64,000 nt of DNA from Staphylococcus pseudoxylosus (GCF_003697915.1 NZ_RCVN01000008.1:124001-188000), one strand, 5' to 3'; numbered from the stretch's first letter, positions 10,387 to 23,224 are shown. Notes: generated from the letters alone by a model not told the origin. Program-made: numbers and translations.

Positions 10387-10573
10387 TTGTCTATTGAAGT
10401 TTACATTTTTAAGTGTCCACTATGAAGTCTCTATTTTGAAGTGAGCATACCATCATAAATATTAGTTTTTTATATTGAATATGAAGTCTATGTCTTAAGA
10501 ATTTTATTGTTCTTTTATGATGAATTGAAGTAACAATTACTATAGGATACTTGTTATTTTCATGTTTACCGAC

Positions 10574-10602
10574 TTGCAAGGTAATATGATTCATGGTATT
10601 AT
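10574..10602 (+). promoter_or_regulatory. Likely pyr operon promoter
   Basis: TTGCAA (10574-10579) and TATTAT (10597-10602) are separated by 17 bases, a good sigma-A match. The predicted start near 10609 would give a leader of about 300 nt before pyrR. Between the rluD terminator and this promoter I see no gene. Confidence 0.7.
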
Positions 10603-10608
10603 GATGAC

Positions 10609-10905
10609 AGTTTAATAAAGAGCGAACGTCTTTAATTGAGAGTCCAGAGAGGCTCCGAAGACATGTATTTAATAAAAAAGATTATAAACTTACTGTTTGT
10701 TCATAAGTATGAAGAAACACTGTTGTAGTTATCGTTTCTTAACGCAATAGTAGCCATAGTATCATTTTTAACTATGGAAGAGAAAGCATCTCGTGTTATT
10801 GAGTGATGTCTCTTGAAGTTTGTAGACTTTTTAACTAAACCTCATGTCTAATAAAGACATGAGGTTTTCTTTATATCATCACTTAATTTAAGGCAGGTGT
10901 TTAAA
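10609..10905 (+). promoter_or_regulatory. PyrR-dependent attenuator leader of the pyr operon
   Basis: The PyrR-binding hairpin is at 10628-10662. GTCTT and AAGAC close it, and the inner loop AGTCCAGAGAGGCT matches the known PyrR recognition consensus. Downstream, AACCTCATGTCT (10838-10849) and AGACATGAGGTT (10855-10866) form a terminator followed by a T-rich tail. By family knowledge, UMP-bound PyrR holds the first hairpin, which frees the terminator and shuts off the operon when pyrimidines are plentiful. Confidence 0.93.
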
Positions 10906-11433
10906 ATGTCAGAACGCGTTATTATGGATGAGGCAGCAATACAAAGAACAGTCACACGTATTGCACATGAAATTTTAGAATATAACAAAGGTACTGATAA
11001 TTTAATCTTATTAGGCATTAAGACACGTGGTGCATTTTTAGCGAGACGTATACAACAAAAGATCGAACAAATAGAAGAGGTAGCTGTACCAACTGGAACC
11101 ATAGATATTACGCAATTCAGAGATGATTTAGAGCAAACAATAAATCAAGTTGATGATAAAGCGTATGAAATAGATGTAAATATCACAAATCAAGTTGTTG
11201 TTATAATCGATGATGTTTTATACACAGGGCGAACAGTGCGTGCTTCATTAGACGCTGTTCTACAGTACGCGAGGCCCCAAAAAATTGGCTTAGCTACTTT
11301 AGTAGACAGAGGTCATAGAGAATTACCGATTCGCGCAGACTTCGTAGGAAAAAATATTCCTACAGCAAAAGAAGAAGATGTATCAGTATTTCTCCAAGAA
11401 ATAGATGATAGAAATGCAGTTGTAATTGAATAG
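10906..11433 (+). CDS. pyrR: Bifunctional pyr operon attenuator / uracil phosphoribosyltransferase PyrR
   Basis: 175 residues of the type I phosphoribosyltransferase fold. The PRPP loop is [16 protein letters not shown] (about residues 100-115), and the N-terminal [21 protein letters not shown] matches PyrR. It binds UMP and pyr leader RNA and has weak UPRTase activity. The ATG at 10906 follows AGGCAGGTG; a GTG at 10897 overlaps that site. As the first gene of the operon it regulates its own leader. Confidence 0.96.
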   Translation: MSERVIMDEAAIQRTVTRIAHEILEYNKGTDNLILLGIKTRGAFLARRIQQKIEQIEEVAVPTGTIDITQFRDDLEQTINQVDDKAYEIDVNITNQVVVIIDDVLYTGRTVRASLDAVLQYARPQKIGLATLVDRGHRELPIRADFVGKNIPTAKEEDVSVFLQEIDDRNAVVIE

Positions 11434-11711
11434 CACCTTTTAATTCAGTACGAGAGACTGAAAAAGGGAAGAGGTAAAAGTCACTATAAAAAATGACTGT
11501 TTGAACGGGATTTTTATAGACTTTTAGAAAAATAAGCTACGTGCTTAAAACAAACACCTCTTCATATTATCTTGATTATATTATATTGAGCTATCGTTTT
11601 AACTTACGAATAACGCTTAGTTTTCTATAATCAAAACAGATAATATATACTTTTTAGTCTCTTTACATGAATTCAATGTAAAGAGATTTTTTTATGAGAG
11701 GAAGCATAAAC
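11434..11711 (+). promoter_or_regulatory. Second attenuator-like leader between pyrR and pyrP
   Basis: Just ahead of pyrP, TCTCTTTACAT (11658-11668) pairs with ATGTAAAGAGA (11676-11686), followed by seven T residues. Upstream, CAGTACGAGAGACTG near 11449 can form a 4-bp stem with a 7-base loop ending GAGAG, like the PyrR consensus loop but with altered first bases. B. subtilis has a PyrR attenuator at this place. Here the terminator is clear and the PyrR site is a candidate only. Confidence 0.7.
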
Positions 11712-13016
11712 ATGGAAAATGAAACAATGTTTGAACGAACAGTCAAACCAGTATTAGATGTAGGTGATAGACCTAAAATTGGACAATGGGCATTCTTGAG
11801 TACGCAACATTTATTTGCAATGTTTGGCTCCACAGTACTTGTGCCATTTTTAACTGGATTACCCATATCATCGGCACTTTTAGCATCAGGCATCGGGACA
11901 TTGTTATATATCTTAATTACTAAAGCAAAAATACCTGCTTATCTTGGATCAAGCTTTGCCTTTATAACGCCAATCATTACAGGGTTAAATTCACATAGCT
12001 TAGGCGACATGCTTGTGGCACTTTTTATGAGTGGTGTCATGTATGTTCTGATTGGTATAGCAATTAAAATCAGTGGGACAAATTGGTTAATGAACTTATT
12101 ACCCCCAGTAGTTGTTGGTCCGGTTATTATGGTTATCGGCTTAAGTTTAGCACCAACCGCTGTCAATATGGCAATGTTTGAGAACTCGGGAGATATGAAA
12201 GGTTATAACTTAAGTTATTTAGCAGTAGCAATGATTACATTACTGGTAACGATTATAGTGCAAGGTTACTTTAAAGGTTTCTTATCTTTAATTCCGGTAC
12301 TCATCGGCATAGTAACTGGCTATATTGTTTCAATTGCTATGGGATTAGTAAACTTTGCGCCCATCGCTGAGGCCAAATGGTTACAATTTCCAGAAGTATA
12401 CATACCATTTAAAGATTACACACCTTCATTTCACTTAGGGTTAGTATTGGTATTAATCCCCATTGTGTTTGTGACTGTTAGTGAACATATTGGACATCAA
12501 ATGGTAATTAACAAAATAGTAGGCCGCAACTTTTTTAAAGATCCAGGTTTAGATAAGTCCATCATCGGTGATGGTGTATCAACGATGTTTGCGAGCATCA
12601 TTGGTGGCCCCCCAAGTACAACTTATGGGGAAAATATTGGTGTACTAGCAATAACTAAAATATATAGTGTATATGTTATTGGTGGCGCTGCAACAATTGC
12701 AATTATTTTAGGATTTGTCGGGAAATTCACCGCACTGGTTTCATCCATACCAACGCCAGTGATGGGTGGAGTATCCATTTTACTCTTTGGTATTATCGCC
12801 GCTAGTGGATTGAGGATGCTAGTCGAAAGTGAAGTGGATTTCGCGAGTAACAGAAATTTGGTTATTGCTTCTGTCATTTTAGTCATAGGAATAGGGAACC
12901 TTGTATTTAATTTAAACGGACTAGGTATTAATTTAGAAATTGAAGGCATGGCATTAGCTGCTTTAGCAGGCATAACACTGAATTTGATTTTACCGAAAGA
13001 AACACCAGTAGATTAA
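11712..13016 (+). CDS. pyrP: Uracil permease (NCS2 family)
   Basis: 434 residues with about 12-14 membrane segments, a nucleobase:cation symporter-2 that imports uracil. Typical NCS2 features are QHLFAMFGSTVLVP near the N-terminus, VTVSEHIGHQ in the middle, and the GGPPSTTYGENIGVLAIT signature around residues 300-317. The ATG at 11712 follows GAGAGGA; the upstream in-frame ATG at 11694 overlaps the terminator T run. Its position between pyrR and pyrB fits PyrR control of salvage uptake. Confidence 0.95.
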   Translation: MENETMFERTVKPVLDVGDRPKIGQWAFLSTQHLFAMFGSTVLVPFLTGLPISSALLASGIGTLLYILITKAKIPAYLGSSFAFITPIITGLNSHSLGDMLVALFMSGVMYVLIGIAIKISGTNWLMNLLPPVVVGPVIMVIGLSLAPTAVNMAMFENSGDMKGYNLSYLAVAMITLLVTIIVQGYFKGFLSLIPVLIGIVTGYIVSIAMGLVNFAPIAEAKWLQFPEVYIPFKDYTPSFHLGLVLVLIPIVFVTVSEHIGHQMVINKIVGRNFFKDPGLDKSIIGDGVSTMFASIIGGPPSTTYGENIGVLAITKIYSVYVIGGAATIAIILGFVGKFTALVSSIPTPVMGGVSILLFGIIAASGLRMLVESEVDFASNRNLVIASVILVIGIGNLVFNLNGLGINLEIEGMALAALAGITLNLILPKETPVD

Positions 13017-13020
13017 TTAA

Positions 13021-15220
<2,200 letters not shown>

Positions 15221-15221
<1 letters not shown>

Positions 15222-16321
15222 TGTTAAAGCAACGTTATCTTGTTTTAGAAGATGGTTCATACTATGAAGGATACGCAATAGGCTCCGATAATTTAACACT
15301 AGGTGAAATTGTCTTTAATACGGCAATGACAGGTTATCAAGAAACGATTTCAGATCCTTCGTATACCGGTCAAATTATTACATTTACTTACCCTTTAATA
15401 GGGAATTACGGTATAAATAGAGATGATTTTGAATCACTAGTTCCTACTTTAAACGGTGTTGTAGTAAAAGAAGTCAGCAGCCAACCAAGTAATTTTAGAA
15501 AACAAAAAACATTTGACGAAGTACTTGTAGAGTATGATATACCAGGCATTTCGGGCGTCGATACACGAAGTATTACAAGAAAAATTAGAAAACACGGCGT
15601 GCTAAAAGCTGCGTTTACAGATAATAAAGCCGATATTGAGCAAATAGTTACGCAATTAAAAACAAAAGAATTACCACGTAATGAAGTGACAACTGTATCT
15701 ACAAAATCTCCTTATGTATCTACTGGCTATGGCTTAAGTGTTGTCTTAGTTGATTTTGGTAAAAAACAAAATATTGTAAGAGAACTTAATGCACGTGGTT
15801 GTAATGTAACCGTAGTGCCATATGACACCACTGCAGAAGAAATTATTAGAATGTCACCTGATGGTGTGATGTTATCTAATGGACCTGGTGACCCTGAAGC
15901 GGTTGAAACAGCAGTGGAAATGATTCAAGGCATCTTAGGCCAGGTTCCATTTTTCGGTATTTGTCTAGGACACCAATTATTTGCACTAGCTCAAGGCGCG
16001 ACTTCTTTCAAAATGAAGTTTGGTCATAGAGGCGCTAATCATCCAGTCAAAGACTTAAAAACTGGAAAAATTGCTTTAACGAGTCAAAATCACGGTTATG
16101 CAATTGATAAAGATTCTTTAATAAATACAGATTTAGAAATTACACATATTGCTATTAATGATGGCACAGTTGAAGGCTTGAAACATAAATCATTACCAGC
16201 CTTTTCAGTACAATATCACCCTGAAGCATGTCCGGGACCATCAGATTCTAATTATTTATTTGATGAATTTATCGATATGATGAACGAATATAAATCAAAG
16301 GAGTGTACAATCAATGCCTAA
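15221..16321 (+). CDS. carA: Carbamoyl phosphate synthase small subunit
   Basis: 366 residues. The N-terminal CPSase small domain is followed by a class I glutamine amidotransferase domain (about 170-350) that releases ammonia for CarB. The nucleophile motif is GICLGHQL, and the His/Glu pair is in [10 protein letters not shown]. The start overlaps the pyrC stop by one base and the end overlaps carB by eight bases. It belongs to the pyrimidine-regulated CPSase of this operon. Confidence 0.97.
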
Positions 16322-19300
16322 ACGTCAAGATATAGAAACGATTTTAGTTATAGGATCAGGACCAATTATCATCGGTCAAGCTGCAGAGTTCGATTATGCA
16401 GGTACTCAAGCATGTTTGGCATTAAAAGAAGAGGGCTATCGTGTAATATTAGTTAACTCAAATCCCGCTACAATCATGACGGATACTGAAATTGCCGATA
16501 AAGTGTATATTGAACCATTAACGCATGATTTTATTGCACGTATTATCCGTAAAGAGCAACCAGATGCACTCCTACCTACATTAGGTGGTCAAACAGGATT
16601 AAATATGGCAATCCAATTACATGATAGTGGAGAGCTAGAAGCTAATAATGTACAGCTATTAGGTACAGAATTGCAGTCGATTCAACAAGCTGAAGATAGA
16701 GAATTATTTAGAACATTGATGAATGAACTAAATGTACCGGTTCCTGAAAGTGATATCGTCAATACAGTTGAACAAGCATTTGCTTTTAAAGAAGAAGTTG
16801 GTTATCCGTTAATCGTCAGACCGGCATTTACAATGGGCGGTACAGGCGGTGGCATTTGTTATAACGATGAAGAATTTAAAGAAATCGTAGGTAATGGTTT
16901 ACATTATAGTCCGGCCACACAGTGTTTAATTGAAAAATCAATCGCGGGCTATAAAGAAATTGAATATGAAGTGATGCGTGATAAAAATGACAATGCTATC
17001 GTTGTCTGTAATATGGAAAATATTGACCCTGTGGGTATACATACAGGTGACTCAATCGTAGTAGCACCTAGTCAAACGTTGTCAGATGTGGAATATCAAA
17101 TGTTACGTGATGTATCATTAAAAGTGATACGTGCATTAGGTATTGAAGGTGGTTGTAATGTACAACTTGCACTGGATCCATATTCTATGGATTACTATAT
17201 CATCGAGGTGAATCCTCGTGTATCTCGTTCATCTGCGTTGGCGTCCAAAGCAACAGGTTATCCAATTGCCAAATTAGCTGCCAAAATTGCAGTAGGATTG
17301 ACGTTGGATGAAATGTTGAATCCGATTACTGAAACGTCATACGCTGCCTTTGAGCCCACATTAGACTACGTGATTTCTAAGATTCCACGTTTCCCATTTG
17401 ATAAATTTGAAAAAGGTGAACGTGTTCTAGGTACACAAATGAAAGCAACAGGAGAAGTAATGGCAATCGGAAGAACATATGAAGAGTCCTTACTTAAAGC
17501 GATTCGTTCTTTAGAATATGGTGTACATCATTTAGGCTTACCAAATGGTGAAACGTTCGATTTAGATTATATTAAATCACGTATCAAAGACCAAGATGAT
17601 GAACGTCTATTCTTTATAGGAGAAGCAATCCGCAGAGGTACGACATTAGAAGAAATTCATGAAATGACAAAAATAGATTATTTCTTCTTAAACAAATTCC
17701 AACATATTATTAATATAGAGCATGATTTAAAGGCTAATAAAGGTGATATAAATTACCTGAAATTTGCTAAAAATTATGGCTTTAGCGACCGTGTCATTGC
17801 GCATCGTTTCGACATGACAGAAACTGAAGTTCACGATTTAAGAGTAGCAAACGGTATTACACCAGTATATAAAATGGTAGATACATGCGCTGCAGAATTT
17901 GAGTCAGCTACACCTTATTATTATGGAACATACGAATACGAAAATGAATCTATCGTTACAGAAAAAGAGAAAATTCTAGTGCTAGGATCAGGTCCAATAC
18001 GTATTGGTCAAGGTGTTGAATTTGATTATGCAACGGTGCACGCTGTATGGGCGATTCAACAAGCTGGCTATGAAGCAATTATTGTAAACAATAATCCAGA
18101 AACTGTATCAACTGACTTTTCAATATCAGATAAATTATACTTTGAACCACTAACTGAAGAAGATGTCATGAATATTATCGATTTAGAACAACCTAAAGGG
18201 GTAGTCGTTCAATTTGGTGGTCAAACAGCGATTAACTTAGCTGATAAACTAGCAAAACATGACGTTCAAATTCTAGGAACATCATTAGAAGATTTAAATA
18301 GAGCAGAAGATCGTAAAGAGTTTGAAGCGTTATTGCATAAAATTGGGGTGCCACAACCAAATGGTAAGACGGCTACATCACCTCAAGAAGCACTAGAAAA
18401 TGCAAGGAACATTGGTTATCCAGTCGTTGTAAGACCATCTTATGTATTAGGTGGGCGCGCGATGGAGATTGTTAATAGTGATGCAGAATTAGAAGACTAC
18501 ATGAATCAAGCTGTTAAAGCTAGCCCAGATCATCCTGTATTAGTAGATAGATACTTAACAGGTAAAGAAATTGAAGTTGATGCTATATGTGATGGAGAGA
18601 CTGTAATTATTCCAGGTATCATGGAGCATATCGAAAGAGCAGGCGTTCACTCAGGTGACTCTATTGCGGTTTACCCACCACAAACATTAACTCAAGAGGA
18701 AATGGATACGCTAGAAGACTTTACTATTAAATTGGCAAAAGGTTTAAATATAGTCGGATTAATTAATATTCAATTTGTTATCGCACACGATGGTGTATAT
18801 GTTTTAGAAGTAAATCCACGTGCTAGTCGTACGGTGCCATTCTTAAGTAAGATTACTGATATTCAAATGGCACAATTGGCAATGCGTTCCATTATGGGAG
18901 AAAAACTTGTCAATTTAGGTTATGAAGCTGGAATCCAACCTTACGCAAATGGCGTGTTTGTCAAAGCACCGGTCTTCAGTTTTAATAAATTGAAAAACGT
19001 AGATATTACGCTTGGACCTGAAATGAAATCAACGGGTGAAGTTATGGGGAAAGATTCTACAATGGAAAAGGCGCTTTACAAAGGATTAACTGCCAGTGGT
19101 ATGGAAGTCAGTGACCACGGGACAGTGTTAATGACAGTAAGTGATAAAGATAAAGATGAAATTGTATCTATCGCACATCGCTTAAATGAAGTCGGCTATA
19201 AAATTTTAGCGACAGAAGGTACTGCACAGAAATTAGCTGAAAATCAAATTCCTTCAGAAGTCGTTGGCAAAATTGGTGGCGAAGATGATCTATTAACTCG

Positions 19301-19487
19301 CATTCAAAATGGTGAAGTTCAAATCGTCGTTAATACAATGACAAAAGGAAAAGAAGTTGAACGTGATGGCTTCCAAATCAGACGTGCATCTGTTGAAAAT
19401 GGTGTACCTTGTCTAACATCGTTAGATACAGTAGACGCACTAACAAGTGTCCTTGAAAGTATGACTTTCACAATGAAAAACATGTAA
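16314..19487 (+). CDS. carB: Carbamoyl phosphate synthase large subunit
   Basis: 1057 residues with the expected internal duplication. Two ATP-grasp halves start with [19 protein letters not shown] and [18 protein letters not shown], and a C-terminal MGS-like allosteric domain (about 935-1057) follows. It makes carbamoyl phosphate from bicarbonate, ATP and the ammonia tunnelled from CarA. The ATG at 16314 follows AAAGGAG inside the carA 3' end. Full length, with no sign of damage. Confidence 0.98.
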   Translation: MPKRQDIETILVIGSGPIIIGQAAEFDYAGTQACLALKEEGYRVILVNSNPATIMTDTEIADKVYIEPLTHDFIARIIRKEQPDALLPTLGGQTGLNMAIQLHDSGELEANNVQLLGTELQSIQQAEDRELFRTLMNELNVPVPESDIVNTVEQAFAFKEEVGYPLIVRPAFTMGGTGGGICYNDEEFKEIVGNGLHYSPATQCLIEKSIAGYKEIEYEVMRDKNDNAIVVCNMENIDPVGIHTGDSIVVAPSQTLSDVEYQMLRDVSLKVIRALGIEGGCNVQLALDPYSMDYYIIEVNPRVSRSSALASKATGYPIAKLAAKIAVGLTLDEMLNPITETSYAAFEPTLDYVISKIPRFPFDKFEKGERVLGTQMKATGEVMAIGRTYEESLLKAIRSLEYGVHHLGLPNGETFDLDYIKSRIKDQDDERLFFIGEAIRRGTTLEEIHEMTKIDYFFLNKFQHIINIEHDLKANKGDINYLKFAKNYGFSDRVIAHRFDMTETEVHDLRVANGITPVYKMVDTCAAEFESATPYYYGTYEYENESIVTEKEKILVLGSGPIRIGQGVEFDYATVHAVWAIQQAGYEAIIVNNNPETVSTDFSISDKLYFEPLTEEDVMNIIDLEQPKGVVVQFGGQTAINLADKLAKHDVQILGTSLEDLNRAEDRKEFEALLHKIGVPQPNGKTATSPQEALENARNIGYPVVVRPSYVLGGRAMEIVNSDAELEDYMNQAVKASPDHPVLVDRYLTGKEIEVDAICDGETVIIPGIMEHIERAGVHSGDSIAVYPPQTLTQEEMDTLEDFTIKLAKGLNIVGLINIQFVIAHDGVYVLEVNPRASRTVPFLSKITDIQMAQLAMRSIMGEKLVNLGYEAGIQPYANGVFVKAPVFSFNKLKNVDITLGPEMKSTGEVMGKDSTMEKALYKGLTASGMEVSDHGTVLMTVSDKDKDEIVSIAHRLNEVGYKILATEGTAQKLAENQIPSEVVGKIGGEDDLLTRIQNGEVQIVVNTMTKGKEVERDGFQIRRASVENGVPCLTSLDTVDALTSVLESMTFTMKNM

Positions 19488-19506
19488 TACAGCATTAAAA
19501 TAATCT

Positions 19507-19548
19507 AAGGTAAAATAGTGTTTGAATAAATTACTATTTTACCTTTTA
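19507..19548 (+). terminator. Terminator-like hairpin between carB and pyrF
   Basis: AAGGTAAAATAGT pairs with ACTATTTTACCTT over a 13-base loop, followed by TTT. It lies inside the operon, so it probably lowers rather than blocks expression of pyrF-pyrE, or marks a point where RNA is processed. Confidence 0.75.
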
Positions 19549-19591
19549 AATAAGTAAATAAAGAAATTTAAAGTGTTGGGGTGTAAATAAA

Positions 19592-20284
19592 ATGAGAAAC
19601 TTACCTATTATTGCATTAGACTTTGATTCTGTGGAAGCGGTAGATGCATTCTTAGATCGATTTGAAGAACCATTATTTGTAAAAGTTGGTATGGAACTTT
19701 TTTATCAAACTGGTCCACAATTGATATCATCGATTAAAGATCGTGGTCATGATATTTTTTTAGATTTAAAATTGCATGATATTCCAAACACTGTTGGAAA
19801 AGCGATGGAAGGATTAAGTAAATTGAATGTTGATTTAGTAAATGTGCATGCTGCCGGTGGAACTGAAATGATGAATAGTGCTTTAGCAGGACTTAAAAAG
19901 CATAACCCTGACATTAAACTGATAGCAGTAACACAGCTGACTTCTACAACTGAAAGAATGTTGAGAGATGAACAAAATATTCAAAGCTCGATTGAAGACG
20001 CGGTACTTAATTATGCCCAGTTGGCACAATCATCTGGATTGGATGGTGTAGTATGTTCACCACTTGAAGCAGAATTGCTCAAACGTGAACTAGGAGAAGC
20101 GTTTTTAAAAGTAACGCCAGGTATCAGACCATTAGAATCGACAAAAGATGATCAACAAAGAGTAACAACACCTGAAGATGCTAAAGAAATGGGAGCGACA
20201 CATATTGTCGTAGGTCGCCCAATTACTAAAAGTAGTAATCCAGTCGAAAGTTATCATAAAATTAAAGAAAGTTGGTTGAAGTAA
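19592..20284 (+). CDS. pyrF: Orotidine 5'-phosphate decarboxylase
   Basis: 230 residues, TIM-barrel enzyme that decarboxylates OMP to UMP. The signature [16 protein letters not shown] near residues 57-72 carries the catalytic Asp-Lys network, and VTPGIRP and VGRPIT complete the phosphate site. The ATG follows TTGGGGTG. It is separated from carB by the terminator-like hairpin and from pyrE by one base. Confidence 0.97.
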   Translation: MRNLPIIALDFDSVEAVDAFLDRFEEPLFVKVGMELFYQTGPQLISSIKDRGHDIFLDLKLHDIPNTVGKAMEGLSKLNVDLVNVHAAGGTEMMNSALAGLKKHNPDIKLIAVTQLTSTTERMLRDEQNIQSSIEDAVLNYAQLAQSSGLDGVVCSPLEAELLKRELGEAFLKVTPGIRPLESTKDDQQRVTTPEDAKEMGATHIVVGRPITKSSNPVESYHKIKESWLK

Positions 20285-20285
20285 A

Positions 20286-20897
20286 ATGGCAAAAGCAATT
20301 GCAAAATCATTATTAGATATTAAAGCAGTTTCATTATCTCCAAACGATCCATTTACGTGGAGTTCAGGAATTAAATCTCCTATTTATTGTGATAATCGCG
20401 TAACGCTTGGTTATCCAGATGTAAGACGCGACATTAGAGATGGTTTAAGTGAATTGATTAAAACAAATTTTGAAGATGTTGAAATACTTTCTGGTACTGC
20501 AACTGCAGGTATTCCGCATGCGGCTTATGTATCTGAAGTACTTAATTTACCGATGAATTATGTACGTTCAAAAAGTAAAAGTCATGGTAAGCAAAACCAA
20601 ATTGAGGGTGCATTAAGTCAAGGTAAAAAAGTTGTAGTTATAGAAGATTTAATTTCTACTGGTGGTTCATCAATTACTGCTGTTAATGCGCTTAGAGAAG
20701 CAGGCGCAGAGGTTATCGGTGTGGTTGCTATATTTACTTATGGTCTAAAAAAAGCTGATGAAGTGTTTCAAAACGTTGGAGTACCATTTTACACTTTAAG
20801 CGATTATAATGAACTTATAGAAGTCGCGAAAGAAAATGGAGAAATTTCTGACAATGATATTAGTAGATTAGTTGATTGGAGAGACAACTTATCATAA
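20286..20897 (+). CDS. pyrE: Orotate phosphoribosyltransferase
   Basis: 203 residues, type I phosphoribosyltransferase that makes OMP from orotate and PRPP. The PRPP-binding motif [14 protein letters not shown] is near residues 117-130, and the flexible catalytic loop contains [13 protein letters not shown]. The start is immediately after the pyrF stop (TAAAATG), so the two final steps of UMP synthesis are coupled. Confidence 0.97.
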   Translation: MAKAIAKSLLDIKAVSLSPNDPFTWSSGIKSPIYCDNRVTLGYPDVRRDIRDGLSELIKTNFEDVEILSGTATAGIPHAAYVSEVLNLPMNYVRSKSKSHGKQNQIEGALSQGKKVVVIEDLISTGGSSITAVNALREAGAEVIGVVAIFTYGLKKADEVFQNVGVPFYTLSDYNELIEVAKENGEISDNDISRLVDWRDNLS

Positions 20898-20919
20898 TAT
20901 ACTAAGTGGAGGGGATGTT

Positions 20920-21102
20920 ATGGCAAATGACCCGAAAGAAGCTTATAATCATTTCGCACACTTAAACAAATTTTTAAAAAAAGAGCAAGATTATAGACAT
21001 CAAGATAATGCAGTCTATGACAAAGTCGGTTCAATGCAAACAGCTGAAGAAAATATTTATAAAAAATCTAAATCAACTATTAAACAAAAAGGACACATAT
21101 AG
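20920..21102 (+). CDS. Small hypothetical protein downstream of pyrE
   Basis: 60 residues, hydrophilic, starting MANDPKEAYNHFAHLNKFLK and ending in a Lys-rich segment. The ATG at 20920 follows TGGAGGGG, a strong ribosome site, and comes 22 bases after pyrE, so it is probably co-transcribed with the pyr operon. No signal peptide or membrane segment is seen. I do not recognise a characterised family. A strong terminator follows. Confidence 0.75.
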   Translation: MANDPKEAYNHFAHLNKFLKKEQDYRHQDNAVYDKVGSMQTAEENIYKKSKSTIKQKGHI

Positions 21103-21173
21103 TAACGAACTCAATGTGACTTCTATATCGCTTTAATGTGGTTTAACATCATATTTGAGCATTTAGAAATAAA

Positions 21174-21229
21174 AAGAATGAGACAGAAATTTAATTTTTA
21201 ATAATTAAATTTCTGTCTCATTCTTGTTT
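21174..21229. terminator. Bidirectional terminator between pyr operon and mph-like gene
   Basis: A 23-bp perfect stem (starting AAGAATGAGACAG, ending CTGTCTCATTCTT) with a short A/T loop. T-rich tails lie on both sides, so it can end the pyr transcript and the convergent gene on the minus strand. Confidence 0.92.
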
Positions 21230-21502
21230 ATACACGACAAACCATCATAATAGTTCTACTTTAAATAGTAATAACTAAATAGTACATGGAAAAATCCCTT
21301 TTAACAGAATCAAGGGTTCAAAATATCGACAGTTTTTTATAAGTTTTCTTCGGGCAATGACTTAAGATCTAGTTTGCGCCCAGTGTTTTTATGTGAATGA
21401 ACTTCTGATAATTATCGATTACATTACTTTTACAACGTTGAGACAACTTATGCAATCTATGCTTGAATTTTTAATAAAATTATATGTCTTATTTTAAAAC
21501 TC
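21230..21502. other. Intergenic region, nothing recognised
   Basis: AT-rich sequence between the bidirectional terminator and the 3' end of the mph-like gene. I see no start with a ribosome site and no strong hairpin. Confidence 0.6.
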
Positions 21503-22402
21503 TTATTCCTCTATACCTAACGCTTTCAATGCCATTTTCTCAAATGCTGCTTCTCCTGATTTCATAGCAAACTCAGCAATAAACATTGGAAATACTGCAT
21601 TAAGTTCTAATATATGTTCTTTCATTCGTGGCCATATTTCACCACCAGCTTTACCGTATGCAGTTATAAGTTGATCTAATCCTTCTTCCCCGAATACACG
21701 ATGGTGTCCCATAAAGTCCATTGATGGGTCAGAGTGAGTTGCTTCAGTCCAGTCTATAAGGCCCGTGACATTTGCTTGGTTATCAACCATTATATGACCT
21801 GGATGCAAGTCTCCATGTATGATAGCCGTATGTCGAGGCCATAGTTCGTCGTTTCCTAGCCATTGTTTCCATCTGTGCCATAATTCATTTGCTACGCCAT
21901 AAGTTTCTTTAACTTTATTCATTCTTCTTTGAAAGTCATTTTTAATTTCTTGTATAGTTTTAACTTTTATATGCTCTGCGGTAATGTTTTCTTCTGGTAT
22001 ATTGTGTAAATCTACCAGTGTTTCGGCTAATGTATTAATAAAGTTTTCTGGTACTGGTTTGTGTTCAATTTCCCAGATATAATTTTGTATTTCTGGGTCT
22101 ATAGTGGCTGCAGGTTTACCTGTAAGTTTTGGGTAAGCAATAAGATCTTTTGCATGTACTTTCCACTTCGGTATTTCAAATGAAACATTATTCTGTAAAA
22201 AGTCTACCATTTGTTTTTCGGCTTTTGTTCGTTTATAAACGTCAGGTCTTCTCGGTAGTCTTAAAACCCATTCTATACCATGTTCATCTTTTCCAAATGC
22301 AACTTGGAAATCAAGGCCTGATTCATTCAATGAAATCGTTCTAGGTTGGATGTGTAATTGATGTCTTTCTGCACATTTAATAATTTCATTATGTTGAGTC
22401 AT
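21503..22402 (-). CDS. Macrolide 2'-phosphotransferase, Mph(C)-like
   Basis: 299 residues of the aminoglycoside/macrolide kinase (APH) fold. The catalytic loop is IIHGDLHPGHIMVD (about 193-206), and the Mg-binding motif is GLIDWTEATHSDPSMDFMGH (about 213-232). The N-lobe has WVLRLPRRPDV. Length and many remembered stretches (KLTGKPAATIDPEIQNY, AYGKAGGEIWPRMKEHI) match staphylococcal Mph(C), which inactivates macrolides by GTP-dependent phosphorylation of the desosamine 2'-OH. It is probably a diverged homologue, not the identical plasmid allele. The gene is alone, opposite to its neighbours. AAGGAG precedes the ATG. No insertion sequence or msr(A) is nearby. Confidence 0.88.
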   Translation of the reverse strand: MTQHNEIIKCAERHQLHIQPRTISLNESGLDFQVAFGKDEHGIEWVLRLPRRPDVYKRTKAEKQMVDFLQNNVSFEIPKWKVHAKDLIAYPKLTGKPAATIDPEIQNYIWEIEHKPVPENFINTLAETLVDLHNIPEENITAEHIKVKTIQEIKNDFQRRMNKVKETYGVANELWHRWKQWLGNDELWPRHTAIIHGDLHPGHIMVDNQANVTGLIDWTEATHSDPSMDFMGHHRVFGEEGLDQLITAYGKAGGEIWPRMKEHILELNAVFPMFIAEFAMKSGEAAFEKMALKALGIEE

Positions 22403-22727
22403 TTTATTGTCTCCTTATTTTTATTATATTTTTCTTATAAACGTATTTTCTTCTTGGTATAAATTAACGTAATCTGCAAACGATAACTGACTACACGAGT
22501 TTGGTATATAAAAGTATGAAATGATTTATGTTCTTATATTATAAATGATTGTACTTTCTGGCATTATATAATCTACTAAAGATATTAAATTCATTGTACA
22601 TAGTTTTGGTGAAGAATCTTATTATCACATACTTTATAAAAATGGATAAATGCTATTTACTTTATTATAATACTTTAAAAAATCATTCAACATAAATTAA
22701 GGTACAACTTTTAAGTTATATCAAAAA
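22403..22727. other. Upstream region of the mph-like gene
   Basis: Very AT-rich. On the minus strand there are TATAAT-like boxes (for example near 22540-22550) that could serve the mph-like gene. I found no convincing leader peptide with a ribosome site of the kind that controls erm genes. Confidence 0.4.
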
Positions 22728-22760
22728 TAAACCCTATACAAATTAAGGCATAGGGTTTAC
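22728..22760 (-). terminator. Terminator for the small membrane peptide gene
   Basis: Read on the minus strand, AAACCCTAT pairs with ATAGGGTTT and runs into TATTTTT. It lies about 100 bases past the stop of the 27-residue peptide gene. Confidence 0.75.
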
Positions 22761-22854
22761 TTGTGTTCAGAACCCTCCATTATTTTAAACGGAGGCATTG
22801 ATTTATGTTGTTAAAATAAATGAGCTAATTAAAACTCACATTTTAATTTTAAAA

Positions 22855-22938
22855 CTAGCGTATCATTATTTTAATAATAATATAGCCCACTAATATTACT
22901 AAGGCAGCTATAAGTAATGGAATAATATAATAAGACAT
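22855..22938 (-). CDS. 27-residue single-pass membrane peptide
   Basis: A short reading frame beginning MSYYIIPLLIAALVILVGY and ending with basic residues (K and R). It is almost wholly hydrophobic, with the positive charge at the C-terminus. A strong ribosome site (GGAGG) lies eight bases before the ATG, A/T-rich promoter-like boxes lie upstream, and a terminator lies downstream, so it looks like a complete small gene. It does not match the Fst/PepA1 toxin pattern I remember. It could be a regulatory membrane peptide or a type I toxin-like peptide; the function is unknown. Confidence 0.6.
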   Translation of the reverse strand: MSYYIIPLLIAALVILVGYIIIKIMIR

Positions 22939-23224
22939 GAAAATACCTCCAGCAATTTTATTTATATTTTAACTGTGAAACGTAAAAAGTAAAAGCGTTA
23001 TGGTGATAAATAAAGTATAACAATAATAGTCATTAAGGTGTAATGCTTTAAATGATATTATAAAAGTTGTGTGCGATTAAAGGTAGTAAGGCTTTATGGG
23101 TTGTGGTACATTTGGCCTTACAATATAAAAGATAATTTTTGAAGATTGATGCACAATCATTTTAAATTAATTTATAAAACACGTTGTTATTTATGAAAAG
23201 TTATTTTAAAAGAGGGGGACTTAT

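Noticed and set aside
22403..22560. A translational attenuator leader peptide for the mph-like gene
   Set aside because: A 12-codon frame exists on the minus strand but has no ribosome site and no matching stem with the mph start.
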